DNA of 64,000 bases from assembly GCF_000621525.1 (NCBI RefSeq), contig NZ_JHYC01000001.1, forward strand, positions 112,111 to 176,110, written 5' to 3'. The notes beneath the pieces were generated by a model. The model was not told where the DNA came from, searched no databases, and saw nothing but the letters and a program-made list of their open reading frames with translations. Source of the stretch: Legionella fairfieldensis ATCC 49588. Its GTDB lineage: Bacteria > Pseudomonadota > Gammaproteobacteria > Legionellales > Legionellaceae. The translations under genes and the position numbers were made by a program. Positions 57,013 through 64,000 of the stretch are shown here, piece after piece. How positions within the stretch are numbered: the first letter of the stretch is position 1; each line of letters starts with the position of its first letter.

Positions 57013-57643
57013 GATCACCGGGATTCCACAATGCACTGACAAACTGGCTCATTTTGACATGATCTTTAATACCAGGTGATGCTTCGATACCACTACAAAC
57101 ATCGACTGCATAAGGAAGACAACGATTCGCGGCCGCGCTTACATTGGTTTCGTTAAGGCCGCCAGACAGGATAAAAGGTTTATCCAGATTTTGAGGGATT
57201 AACCCCCAATCGAACGTTTTACCGGTACCGCCATAACCTAAATCAGAAGGAGTATCCAGGAGAATCGCTGCTGCATCATGATATTCAGCAAAGCAACTGT
57301 AGATGGACGCAGCAGTACTTACCTGCATTGCTTTAATATAAGGTTTTTTGAATTGACCACAAAAATTGGGCGATTCCTCGCCATGAAATTGTAACCATAC
57401 GATGGGTAATTCGCTGATAATCTCATCAACCAATAAAGACGAAGGATTAACAAGAACAGCTACCACATCCATAAAGACTGGTATTTTACGTAATAATTTT
57501 TTCGCCTGAGTCAATGAAATACAACGTGGACTTTCAGGATAAAAAATTAAACCAATGGCATCTACCCCTAATGCAGCCGCCTGCGCTATATCTTCCTCGC
57601 GCATCATGCCACACATTTTTATTCTTACTCTGGACTCAGTCAA
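56999..57643 (-). CDS. trpF: Phosphoribosylanthranilate isomerase
   Basis: A 214-residue TIM-barrel enzyme, third step of the tryptophan branch. The general base Cys is in [12 protein letters not shown], the acid Asp in [19 protein letters not shown], and the phosphate site in [12 protein letters not shown] and [18 protein letters not shown]. It begins one base after truA ends, an arrangement seen in several gammaproteobacteria. Confidence 0.96.
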   Translation of the reverse strand: MTESRVRIKMCGMMREEDIAQAAALGVDAIGLIFYPESPRCISLTQAKKLLRKIPVFMDVVAVLVNPSSLLVDEIISELPIVWLQFHGEESPNFCGQFKKPYIKAMQVSTAASIYSCFAEYHDAAAILLDTPSDLGYGGTGKTFDWGLIPQNLDKPFILSGGLNETNVSAAANRCLPYAVDVCSGIEASPGIKDHVKMSQFVSALWNPGDHENE

Positions 57644-58432
57644 TTAGCGCTCCCAAAGAAATAAAGGTCCCGGATTTGTCTGTATCACACCAAACTCCTT
57701 TGGATAAGATACACCAACCAGATATAAACCATAAGGCGGTGCTGTTTCAGCACCCAATCGTCTATCTTTAGCCTGTAAAACTTCATTAACCCACTCTGTG
57801 GGCTTTTTACCTGAACCAACAGCAATCAATACACCAGCAATATTTCTCACCATATGATGCAGAAAAGCATTCGCAGCAATGTCAATCATAATCAAATCCC
57901 CCGTGCGCGTTACTTCCAGATGATGAACATTGCGCATCGGTGTATTGGATTGACATTCTACAGAACGAAAAGACGTATAATCGTTCTCTCCCAGGAGAAA
58001 TTGCCCTGCCTCCTGCATGGCCTTGTGATCAAGCTGCCGATACTGCCATGTTACACTACTTCGCAACAGTGCGGGACGAATTGGCGTATTGTAAATAATG
58101 TAGCGATATCGCCGCGCCACAGCAGAATAACGAGCGTGAAAACTGTCTGGCATCTCACGCCCCCATTTTACACAAACATCTTTGGGTAAAAATGAATTGG
58201 CACCATGTATCCAGGAACGGATGGTCCGCTCTTTCTCGCAATCAAAGTGAACAATCTGGCTCGTGGCATGAACGCCAGTATCTGTCCTGCCAGCACAGAC
58301 AACACTGATTCGAGTATCCGCCACCTTTGTTAAAGCTTGCTCTAACACATTCTGTATCGTATGCAAACCAGTCTGTGCCTGCCAACCATGATATTGGCTA
58401 CCATCGTATTCAACCCCTAAGGCAATACGCAT
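57644..58432 (-). CDS. truA: tRNA pseudouridine(38-40) synthase
   Basis: A 262-residue enzyme. The catalytic Asp is in VCAGRTDTGVHATSQIVHFD; VEYDGSQYHGWQAQ marks the N-terminus and FLHHMVRNIAGVLIAVGSGK the C-terminal domain. The start at 58432 is set by AGGA 8 bases upstream; the open frame runs 24 codons further. It modifies the anticodon arm of several tRNAs and heads the truA-trpF-trpB-trpA cluster. Confidence 0.96.
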   Translation of the reverse strand: MRIALGVEYDGSQYHGWQAQTGLHTIQNVLEQALTKVADTRISVVCAGRTDTGVHATSQIVHFDCEKERTIRSWIHGANSFLPKDVCVKWGREMPDSFHARYSAVARRYRYIIYNTPIRPALLRSSVTWQYRQLDHKAMQEAGQFLLGENDYTSFRSVECQSNTPMRNVHHLEVTRTGDLIMIDIAANAFLHHMVRNIAGVLIAVGSGKKPTEWVNEVLQAKDRRLGAETAPPYGLYLVGVSYPKEFGVIQTNPGPLFLWER

Positions 58433-58482
58433 TAGCATTTCCTGCTGAAAACGGCCAATGTATAATACCGTGATACATTTGT

Positions 58483-58683
58483 CTAGTGGGATCCATAATG
58501 CCAACAGGGCCTACATACCCTGTTTAGACCGCAATAAATTGATTTGAGTTCGCCATTATTCAAAGCGCCTTGATGAGAAGATATACCTGTTCCATCAAGT
58601 ACTGCCTTAACTGCCTCTTTTTTCTGTTTGGCAGAATAGCCATAGTTAATAGTATAACCGAAAGTCCTAAAAGACTTAGTCAT
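58483..58683 (-). CDS. Possible small protein upstream of truA
   Basis: A 66-codon frame from ATG 58683 with a weak GCGAG site. It has a basic helix (YSAKQKKEAVKAVLDGTG) and three Cys near the C-terminus. No family recognised. It could be a real short gene or a remnant; it overlaps nothing. Confidence 0.28.
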   Translation of the reverse strand: MTKSFRTFGYTINYGYSAKQKKEAVKAVLDGTGISSHQGALNNGELKSIYCGLNRVCRPCWHYGSH

Positions 58684-58769
58684 CTCGCTAATATAATCAG
58701 TCTAAGTAATAATTATATAAAAATGTCTGCTATAATGCCGCTCATCTGATTTTAATACCAAATAAGTAC

Positions 58770-59615
58770 ATGACCGCACTCCTTCTCGATGGTAAAAAAG
58801 CAGCGGCAACGCTTCAGAATGATGTCAAACTAACGGTTGACAATAGGTTAGCTCAGGGACAGCGAGCGCCTGCATTAGCTGTTGTTTTAGTAGGAAATGA
58901 TCCCGCTTCTCATATTTACGTTAATAATAAACGTAAAGCCTGCCTTGAAGTGGGAATTAGCTCCCATGCTTATGATCTTCCTGAAAATACGTCAGAAGAG
59001 GAATTATTACAGTTAATCCATACTTTAAATCATTCTGATGAAATTGATGGTATTCTAGTCCAATTACCCCTTCCCGCAACAATTGATACGAATAAAGTAA
59101 TCGAGTGTATTAATCCAGCCAAAGACGTGGATGGCTTTCACCCTTATAATATGGGACGGCTTGCTCAAAACAATCCTCTATTAAGACCCTGTACGCCCTT
59201 TGGGATTATTAATTTACTCGAATTTTACGAGATTCCACTGAGAGGGAAGCATACGGTAATTATTGGTGCCTCAAATATTGTAGGTCGGCCTATGGCATTG
59301 GAATTTTTATCAGCAGGAGCGACTGTTACTATCTGCCATCGTTATACCTCCAATCTGGAACAACATGTAAGAATGGCCGACCTGATAGTAGTCGCTACGG
59401 GTGTACAAGATGTTATTGATGTAAAATGGCTAAATTTAGAGCAAATTGTTATTGATGTAGGGATGCACCGCTTACCCGATGGCACATTACGTGGTGATGT
59501 TGATTTTTCGAGAGCAAAAAATAAAGTGGCCTGGCTCACCCCGGTGCCTGGTGGCGTAGGACCAATGACCATTGCTACATTATTGAAAAATACACTCATA
59601 GCAGCGGATAGATAA
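58770..59615 (+). CDS. folD: Bifunctional methylenetetrahydrofolate dehydrogenase/cyclohydrolase
   Basis: A 281-residue enzyme of one-carbon metabolism. The catalytic lysine is in [14 protein letters not shown]; the folate site is [14 protein letters not shown], the NADP fold is [18 protein letters not shown], and [18 protein letters not shown] closes the protein. It stands alone; a TATAAT at about 58730 may be its -10 element. Confidence 0.97.
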   Translation: MTALLLDGKKAAATLQNDVKLTVDNRLAQGQRAPALAVVLVGNDPASHIYVNNKRKACLEVGISSHAYDLPENTSEEELLQLIHTLNHSDEIDGILVQLPLPATIDTNKVIECINPAKDVDGFHPYNMGRLAQNNPLLRPCTPFGIINLLEFYEIPLRGKHTVIIGASNIVGRPMALEFLSAGATVTICHRYTSNLEQHVRMADLIVVATGVQDVIDVKWLNLEQIVIDVGMHRLPDGTLRGDVDFSRAKNKVAWLTPVPGGVGPMTIATLLKNTLIAADR

Positions 59616-59643
59616 ATTAATAGAATGCCCACGCAAATCAGAT

Positions 59644-59844
59644 TTAACGATTAAGCTCTTCCCAATCAAAATCATCATTTAATTCATCAAATTCATCTTT
59701 AAATTCTTCTTTTAAACGCTTGCGCTCCAGGTGCTCTTCCAACATTTTCCGTACGCGCTTTTTATGAGTTAATTGCTCTGCGTCCTCTTCATAAGAATAA
59801 TCTGAAAAAGAAGCATTTTCTTCATAGTCTTTTTGTAAGCTCAT
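59644..59844 (-). CDS. PA3496-like small acidic protein
   Basis: A 66-residue, highly charged protein with GGAGG before ATG 59844 (the codon before it is a GTG). The C-terminal half HKKRVRKMLEEHLERKRLK followed by DEFDELNDDFDW resembles the small PA3496-type family, whose role is not clear to me. No signal peptide. Family placement is by pattern only. Confidence 0.65.
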   Translation of the reverse strand: MSLQKDYEENASFSDYSYEEDAEQLTHKKRVRKMLEEHLERKRLKEEFKDEFDELNDDFDWEELNR

Positions 59845-59898
59845 CACTGCCTCCAGCTGGACTGATTCTCGCTCAGCTTAAGTATAGTTCAAGAGATT

Positions 59899-61005
59899 CT
59901 ATATTTTGATAAAAATTTTCCTGCGGTAAAGAATAGTGAGAACCAATAACCAGATTAACGTGTAACTTAAAGCATACAATAAGGAGCCATTTTTTAAAGA
60001 CATCCCGCCAAAAAAATACGCCGTAATAAATACGCGCAGATTATCGGTAAAGCCATCATGCGGAATGGAAATCATGGCTTGTATTTTTAAGAAAAAAACA
60101 TGGAGCACATAAGCCGCCATCGCATTAACACCAAACATTTCAAAAAGTCTGGACCATTTTTTCCAACCTTTTATTTCAATCAGCCAATAACAAAAAGCTA
60201 ACCCAATAAGAGCAAATCCTCCCGTCCATAACACATAGGAGCTTGTCCACAAGGTTTTGTTAACAGGAAACCATAATCCCCACACACCCCCTATTAACAG
60301 TGCTAACAGACCAGCAAAGGCCATTCTTGTCATTTTTTCCCAGGCACTATAAGAAGAAAGCAACCACATTCCTGTTAAATTTCCTATTAACGTCGTAGCA
60401 ATAGCTGGAAATGTACTCAATAATCCTTCCGGATCATAAATTTTCCCATATAAATGAGAAGGAGAAAAAAAGAGTCGATCGAGGTAAGCGGCTAAATTTC
60501 CCTCCACCGTCAATTGATTGGTACCATAACCCGGCACAAAAACGAACGTCATTATGAACCAGTAACCAATAAGCAGAAGTCCTGCAATAGCTGCCTGAAT
60601 TTCCATGCGTGTCGTCAAAAACAGTAACGACGCACAAAAATAACAAATTGCTATGCGTTGTAAGACACCCAATATTCGAAGAGTAGATAAATCAAAGTGA
60701 TAAGGAAAGGCATTAAGAAAAAGCCCTATCGCAAACATAAAAATGCTGCGCTTTAGCACTTGAATAATTAATGAATTTAAAGATAAATCAGGGTTATTTT
60801 TTGCCTTTGTTAAACTAAAAACCGCAGAAATACCGACAATAAAAATAAAAAAAGGAAAAACGAGGTCAGCAAGCGTACAGCCATTCCACGTAGAATGCTT
60901 CAACCAGGGGTACACTACATGATTTCCCGGGCTATTTACTAAAATCATTAATACTATTGTAATTCCCCGAAAAACATCGATGGATAATAATCTGTTTATA
61001 TGCAT
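59899..61005 (-). CDS. HGSNAT/NagX-like membrane acyltransferase
   Basis: A 368-residue protein of about ten membrane helices. The start RLLSIDVFRGITIVLMILVNSPG, then STWNGCTLADLVFPFFIFIVG, marks the heparan-alpha-glucosaminide N-acetyltransferase-like family (DUF5009). FGVNAMAAYVLHVFF lies near the C-terminus. Relatives acetylate amino sugars across a membrane; in bacteria NagX is proposed to handle N-acetylglucosamine. It stands alone; no sugar genes adjoin it. Confidence 0.85.
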   Translation of the reverse strand: MHINRLLSIDVFRGITIVLMILVNSPGNHVVYPWLKHSTWNGCTLADLVFPFFIFIVGISAVFSLTKAKNNPDLSLNSLIIQVLKRSIFMFAIGLFLNAFPYHFDLSTLRILGVLQRIAICYFCASLLFLTTRMEIQAAIAGLLLIGYWFIMTFVFVPGYGTNQLTVEGNLAAYLDRLFFSPSHLYGKIYDPEGLLSTFPAIATTLIGNLTGMWLLSSYSAWEKMTRMAFAGLLALLIGGVWGLWFPVNKTLWTSSYVLWTGGFALIGLAFCYWLIEIKGWKKWSRLFEMFGVNAMAAYVLHVFFLKIQAMISIPHDGFTDNLRVFITAYFFGGMSLKNGSLLYALSYTLIWLLVLTILYRRKIFIKI

Positions 61006-61125
61006 AACACGAGCTGAGTTCTTACCAGAAGTTCCTAATTTATTTATTCGAAATAGTATATTAACTGCTGATTAATCAAATCTATAATGTTTTAATTTAA
61101 AACATGTAGACTAACATTTAAACTG

Positions 61126-62082
61126 TTAGTCTACATTATTTTTAAGATTTTTTAAACCACGTACTGGAATATCAATATGATAAATATAATGCTGAATAAT
61201 CTGCTTGGCTTGCTCGCTCGTTAGTGGCTTGGTAAGCGCACCTTCCATGCTATAATCGATACAATCATATTTAACAATGTCTGCTTCATAGCCAGTTAAT
61301 GCAATAATAGGAACATGATACGAAGTACCTTTCTCCAACTGACGAATTTTTTTTGAGATGACATAACCTGAAGTATCTTCCAGACCAATATCCATAAAAA
61401 CAAGATCATACTTGCCTGGCGCAAAAAGTGCTACTGCTTTATCGCCTGAATCAGCAATATCCACATGACAGTCTAATTGCATTAATAAAGATTGCGCTGC
61501 TTTTTGTGCAATAGAGTTATCTTCTACCATTAATACCTTGGGCGGTTTCTGATCCTCTTTATTTTCTTTTTCATGGGTTTCCAATACCGCTTTCGTTTCC
61601 GTCTTCATATTATTTAATTGCAATTGTTCCTTAATTTTTTTCAATTGCTCTTCCATTTTTTTACGTTCAGTAATATCCGTGAGAATTCCAACCAGGCCAA
61701 TGATTTCATTATTTCGATCAAATAAGGGGACACGTGTTGAAAGATAATAAATAATCCTATCGTTTTTATCAAAAACAGGCGCTTCAACCACATCATAAGC
61801 AGGTTTGTCGGAAAGCAACGCATTAATATCGTCTTTTTTCAACATTTCAGCACGCTCTTCTGACCAATGCGCCAGAGAAACCAGTTTTTTATAAGGGGAT
61901 TTTCCTATCAAATCATCCGCCTGATTAATGCCCAACATATCCCGAAAATTTTTATTACAGCCAGTCAGGGTGCAGTTTCTATCAAGCAGGTAAACAATAT
62001 TTGGCATACAATCAACAACATCCTTATAATATTGATGTAAGTCATCAAGATCTTTTTGGTCCCTGGATTTTGTACGTGACAT
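61126..62082 (-). CDS. PAS-receiver protein without kinase or output domain
   Basis: A 318-residue protein; AAGGAG precedes ATG 62082 (MSRTKSRDQKDL). A PAS domain spans about residues 20-135 (DCMPNIVYLLDRNCTLTGCN, LVGILTDITERKKMEE), then a coiled linker, then a receiver domain from about residue 183 to the end. The receiver has the acidic pair in MVEDNS, phospho-Asp in DLVFMDIGLED near residue 229, Thr in IIALTGYEAD and Lys in LTKPLTSEQ. There is no histidine kinase core, HPt or DNA-binding part. It may be a single-step relay or an adaptor to a separate kinase. Confidence 0.85.
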   Translation of the reverse strand: MSRTKSRDQKDLDDLHQYYKDVVDCMPNIVYLLDRNCTLTGCNKNFRDMLGINQADDLIGKSPYKKLVSLAHWSEERAEMLKKDDINALLSDKPAYDVVEAPVFDKNDRIIYYLSTRVPLFDRNNEIIGLVGILTDITERKKMEEQLKKIKEQLQLNNMKTETKAVLETHEKENKEDQKPPKVLMVEDNSIAQKAAQSLLMQLDCHVDIADSGDKAVALFAPGKYDLVFMDIGLEDTSGYVISKKIRQLEKGTSYHVPIIALTGYEADIVKYDCIDYSMEGALTKPLTSEQAKQIIQHYIYHIDIPVRGLKNLKNNVD

Positions 62083-62321
62083 ACTACATCTCCTTAGGAT
62101 TGGTTGCATTTGAAGTATAGTACATCTATGGTATAGAAGAGCGTTTCCTCACGTCTTAAGTTATTATTAAATAAGCTATTATCAAAATTAACGCTTTATC
62201 GCTCCTTCAGTCAAATAGTCAACATTGTACTATATTGGATAGTAGTATACCCAATCTGTCATTGAACCAGACACATTAGCGTACTGATCCTTGTTCTGTT
62301 TATTGCAAAGGAGCTTACAAA

Positions 62322-63239
62322 ATGAAACAGAATTATATTTTTAATGCTTCAAGTGAAGGCTATTACAAAATAGCCTATACAGAATGGGGATATTCTCATC
62401 CAGGATCAGCCGCAGTTATTTGTGTTCATGGATTAACCCGTAACTGTCGTGATTTTGATGCTCTTGCCAGATTTTTAAGCGTAAATGGTCATCATGTATT
62501 TTGTCCCGACATCATAGGACGAGGCGATAGCAGTTGGTTGTCCAATTCACAACACTATAATTTTAAACGCTATGCAATGGATATGAACGTTCTCATAGGC
62601 CGAACAGGAGCAACCCAGATTGACTGGCTTGGAACATCGATGGGTGGACTCATAGGAATTTTAATGGCCTCCTTACCCAATACCCCCATTCGTAGCTTGA
62701 TTTTAAACGATGTAAGCCCTCAAGTCCCTATTCAGGCTCTATGGCGCCTGGCAAAATTTGCCGGGAAAGATCCTGAATTCAGCACTAAAGAAGAGGCCAA
62801 AAAACATTATAAAAAAATTTACGCGGAATTCGGTCATTTAACCGAAGAACAGTGGAATTACTTTACTGAACACAGTATTAAAGAAAAATACGCTGGTACT
62901 TACATTAGCAAATTTGACCCCAGCATCCATGATTTCGGATTTAAATGGCAGACTGTGAAAGAGTTATTTTATAGTCCCCATAAAGCCTTGGAAGGGGTAC
63001 TATTTGATGTTGATTTATGGGACGTATGGCGGAATATTCACTGCCCGGTTCTGGTTATTCGAGGTCATCATTCCAGCCTTTTATTACCAGAACATATAAA
63101 AAAAATGCAGAGAACTCATCCACATGTTGATTTTTTTGAAGTAGAAGATGCAGGCCATGCTCCCGCTTTACTTAATGAAGAAGAGCATGAAAAAATTCTT
63201 GATTGGCTTGATTATATAGAAGATGAAATATACTCTTGA
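62322..63239 (+). CDS. Alpha/beta hydrolase
   Basis: A 305-residue hydrolase with GGAGC before the ATG. The oxyanion segment VICVHGLTRNCRDF, nucleophile elbow WLGTSMGGLIGI, acid region VLVIRGHHSSLLLPEH and catalytic His in EDAGHAPALL make a complete triad. There is no signal peptide. The substrate (ester, lactone or amide) cannot be read. It diverges from the PAS-receiver gene. Confidence 0.88.
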   Translation: MKQNYIFNASSEGYYKIAYTEWGYSHPGSAAVICVHGLTRNCRDFDALARFLSVNGHHVFCPDIIGRGDSSWLSNSQHYNFKRYAMDMNVLIGRTGATQIDWLGTSMGGLIGILMASLPNTPIRSLILNDVSPQVPIQALWRLAKFAGKDPEFSTKEEAKKHYKKIYAEFGHLTEEQWNYFTEHSIKEKYAGTYISKFDPSIHDFGFKWQTVKELFYSPHKALEGVLFDVDLWDVWRNIHCPVLVIRGHHSSLLLPEHIKKMQRTHPHVDFFEVEDAGHAPALLNEEEHEKILDWLDYIEDEIYS

Positions 63240-63367
63240 ATGATTGCTTCACACAGGCAATGTCGAAATAAAACCGATTTAATTCTCTTTATTTAACATA
63301 AGCTTGGCTTTATTTCTCTAAAAAAAACGTTGCACTTAATTCTATTTCGTGTAAAATTTGTCCAGTT

Positions 63368-64000
63368 ATGAAAAGAAAATTACTTTATCTGATTATTGGG
63401 ACTGTTCTATTTATTCTTGGTTTCTTCTTGTGGCGTCATTGGTCACAACAACCAGCAGCTATTGTATTAAAGCAGAAAACATTTACTCAATTACCAGGTT
63501 GGGAAACAACAAAAGTTAAAAAATCGCTTCTTGCTTTTCAGGTGTCCTGTAAAACCTTTTTAAAGCAAAATCCTGAACAGTTTGTTGGCAGTCAGCATAT
63601 CAGGTTAAAGGCAAAAGACTGGCAACCTGCCTGTCAAGCCGCTTTGGCAATTCACCCTGTCTCGGAGAAAGCTGCCAGACTCTTTTTTCAACAATGGTTT
63701 ACTCCTGTTGAATTTAATGATCAGAAACCTGTTCGTGGTTTATTTACAGGCTATTACATGGCCCTGTTACATGGCAGCAAAACAAAAACCAAAGAATATA
63801 ATGTGCCTATTTACGGTTTGCCTTCCAATCTGGTGACTGTTAACCTTGGTTTATTTGATCCTGCTTTAAAAAACCGACATCTTGTGGGACGCATGCAAGG
63901 AGAACGGCTTGTACCTTACTACAGCAGGGAAGAAATTAATAAAGGTGCTATTGCAGGCAAAGCACCTGTTCTAGTCTGGGTTAACAGTCATGTTGATAGA
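63368..64000 (+). CDS. mltA: Membrane-bound lytic murein transglycosylase A, N-terminal part (3' end outside window)
   Basis: The frame opens at ATG 63368 and runs off the right edge for 211 residues. An N-terminal hydrophobic stretch (LLYLIIGTVLFILGFFLW) acts as signal or anchor without a lipobox. Then come QLPGWETTKVKKSLLAFQVSC and the MltA signature PVRGLFTGYYMALLHGS, LPSNLVTVNLGLF and VPYYSREEI. The family usually has GYYEP; here GYYMA. It cleaves peptidoglycan to 1,6-anhydro ends. The catalytic Asp would lie beyond the edge. Confidence 0.88.
   Translation, partial: MKRKLLYLIIGTVLFILGFFLWRHWSQQPAAIVLKQKTFTQLPGWETTKVKKSLLAFQVSCKTFLKQNPEQFVGSQHIRLKAKDWQPACQAALAIHPVSEKAARLFFQQWFTPVEFNDQKPVRGLFTGYYMALLHGSKTKTKEYNVPIYGLPSNLVTVNLGLFDPALKNRHLVGRMQGERLVPYYSREEINKGAIAGKAPVLVWVNSHVDR

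Noticed and set aside
1-64000. CRISPR array
   Set aside because: No set of regularly spaced direct repeats was seen anywhere.

Overview
The window is an AT-rich chromosomal segment of a gammaproteobacterium, most likely a Legionella species or close relative. The reasons are the separate type II secretion pair lspD-lspE, the many proteins that read like Legionella orthologues, a CIO-type cydAB, a protein ending in a DUF1566 domain, and several lone hypothetical genes resembling Legionella accessory genes. No phage, CRISPR array or rRNA operon is visible. One tRNA gene is present, elongator tRNA-Met at 44196-44272.

Layout. 1-3.6 kb is a decayed accessory patch: the end of a NadS-like regulator, a higA antitoxin with only a trace of its toxin, a Nudix-like and a DUF2608 gene broken by frameshifts, and a deleted insertion sequence joined to a headless resolvase. 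3.6-15 kb (minus strand) is a core block in the order gyrA-serC-aroA-cmk-rpsA-lapA-lapB-DegT aminotransferase-pyrF, with overlapping or near-overlapping genes at gyrA/serC/aroA/cmk. lapB carries a frameshift that separates its rubredoxin-like C-terminus. 15-24.5 kb holds gltA and glpD, a coiled-coil protein behind a PmrA-type box, a thioredoxin-like protein, adk, a lipoprotein transglycosylase, a 3'-5' exonuclease, an unknown acidic protein and a YbdK-type ligase. 24.5-37.2 kb (minus) holds an unknown membrane protein, rimI, the pyruvate dehydrogenase operon aceE-aceF-lpdA, a Cys-rich lipoprotein, ampE, a Kef-type antiporter and cydAB. 37.6-48.2 kb (plus) holds an MFS transporter, miaB-rluD-yfiH, a Do-family protease, a small membrane protein, tRNA-Met and lspDE. 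48.2-51.8 kb is accessory: a secreted unknown, a DUF1566 surface protein, repeats and a small helical protein. 51.8-58.5 kb (minus) is truA-trpF-trpB-trpA-glnS-cysS. 58.7-64 kb holds folD, a small acidic protein, a HGSNAT-like membrane acyltransferase, a PAS-receiver protein, an alpha/beta hydrolase and the start of mltA.

Functionally this is mostly housekeeping: aromatic amino-acid and serine synthesis, nucleotide kinases, the pyruvate-to-citrate entry of the TCA cycle, quinol oxidation, tRNA charging and modification, and envelope quality control (LapAB, DegP, AmpE, transglycosylases). The points most worth following are the PmrA-boxed coiled-coil gene (candidate Dot/Icm substrate), the split lapB, a MITE-like palindromic repeat with two copies plus a solo end, Val83 in GyrA, a SPOR-like domain at the front of LspD, and the serial decay of the left end. 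I did not find a convincing wholly new multi-gene system.
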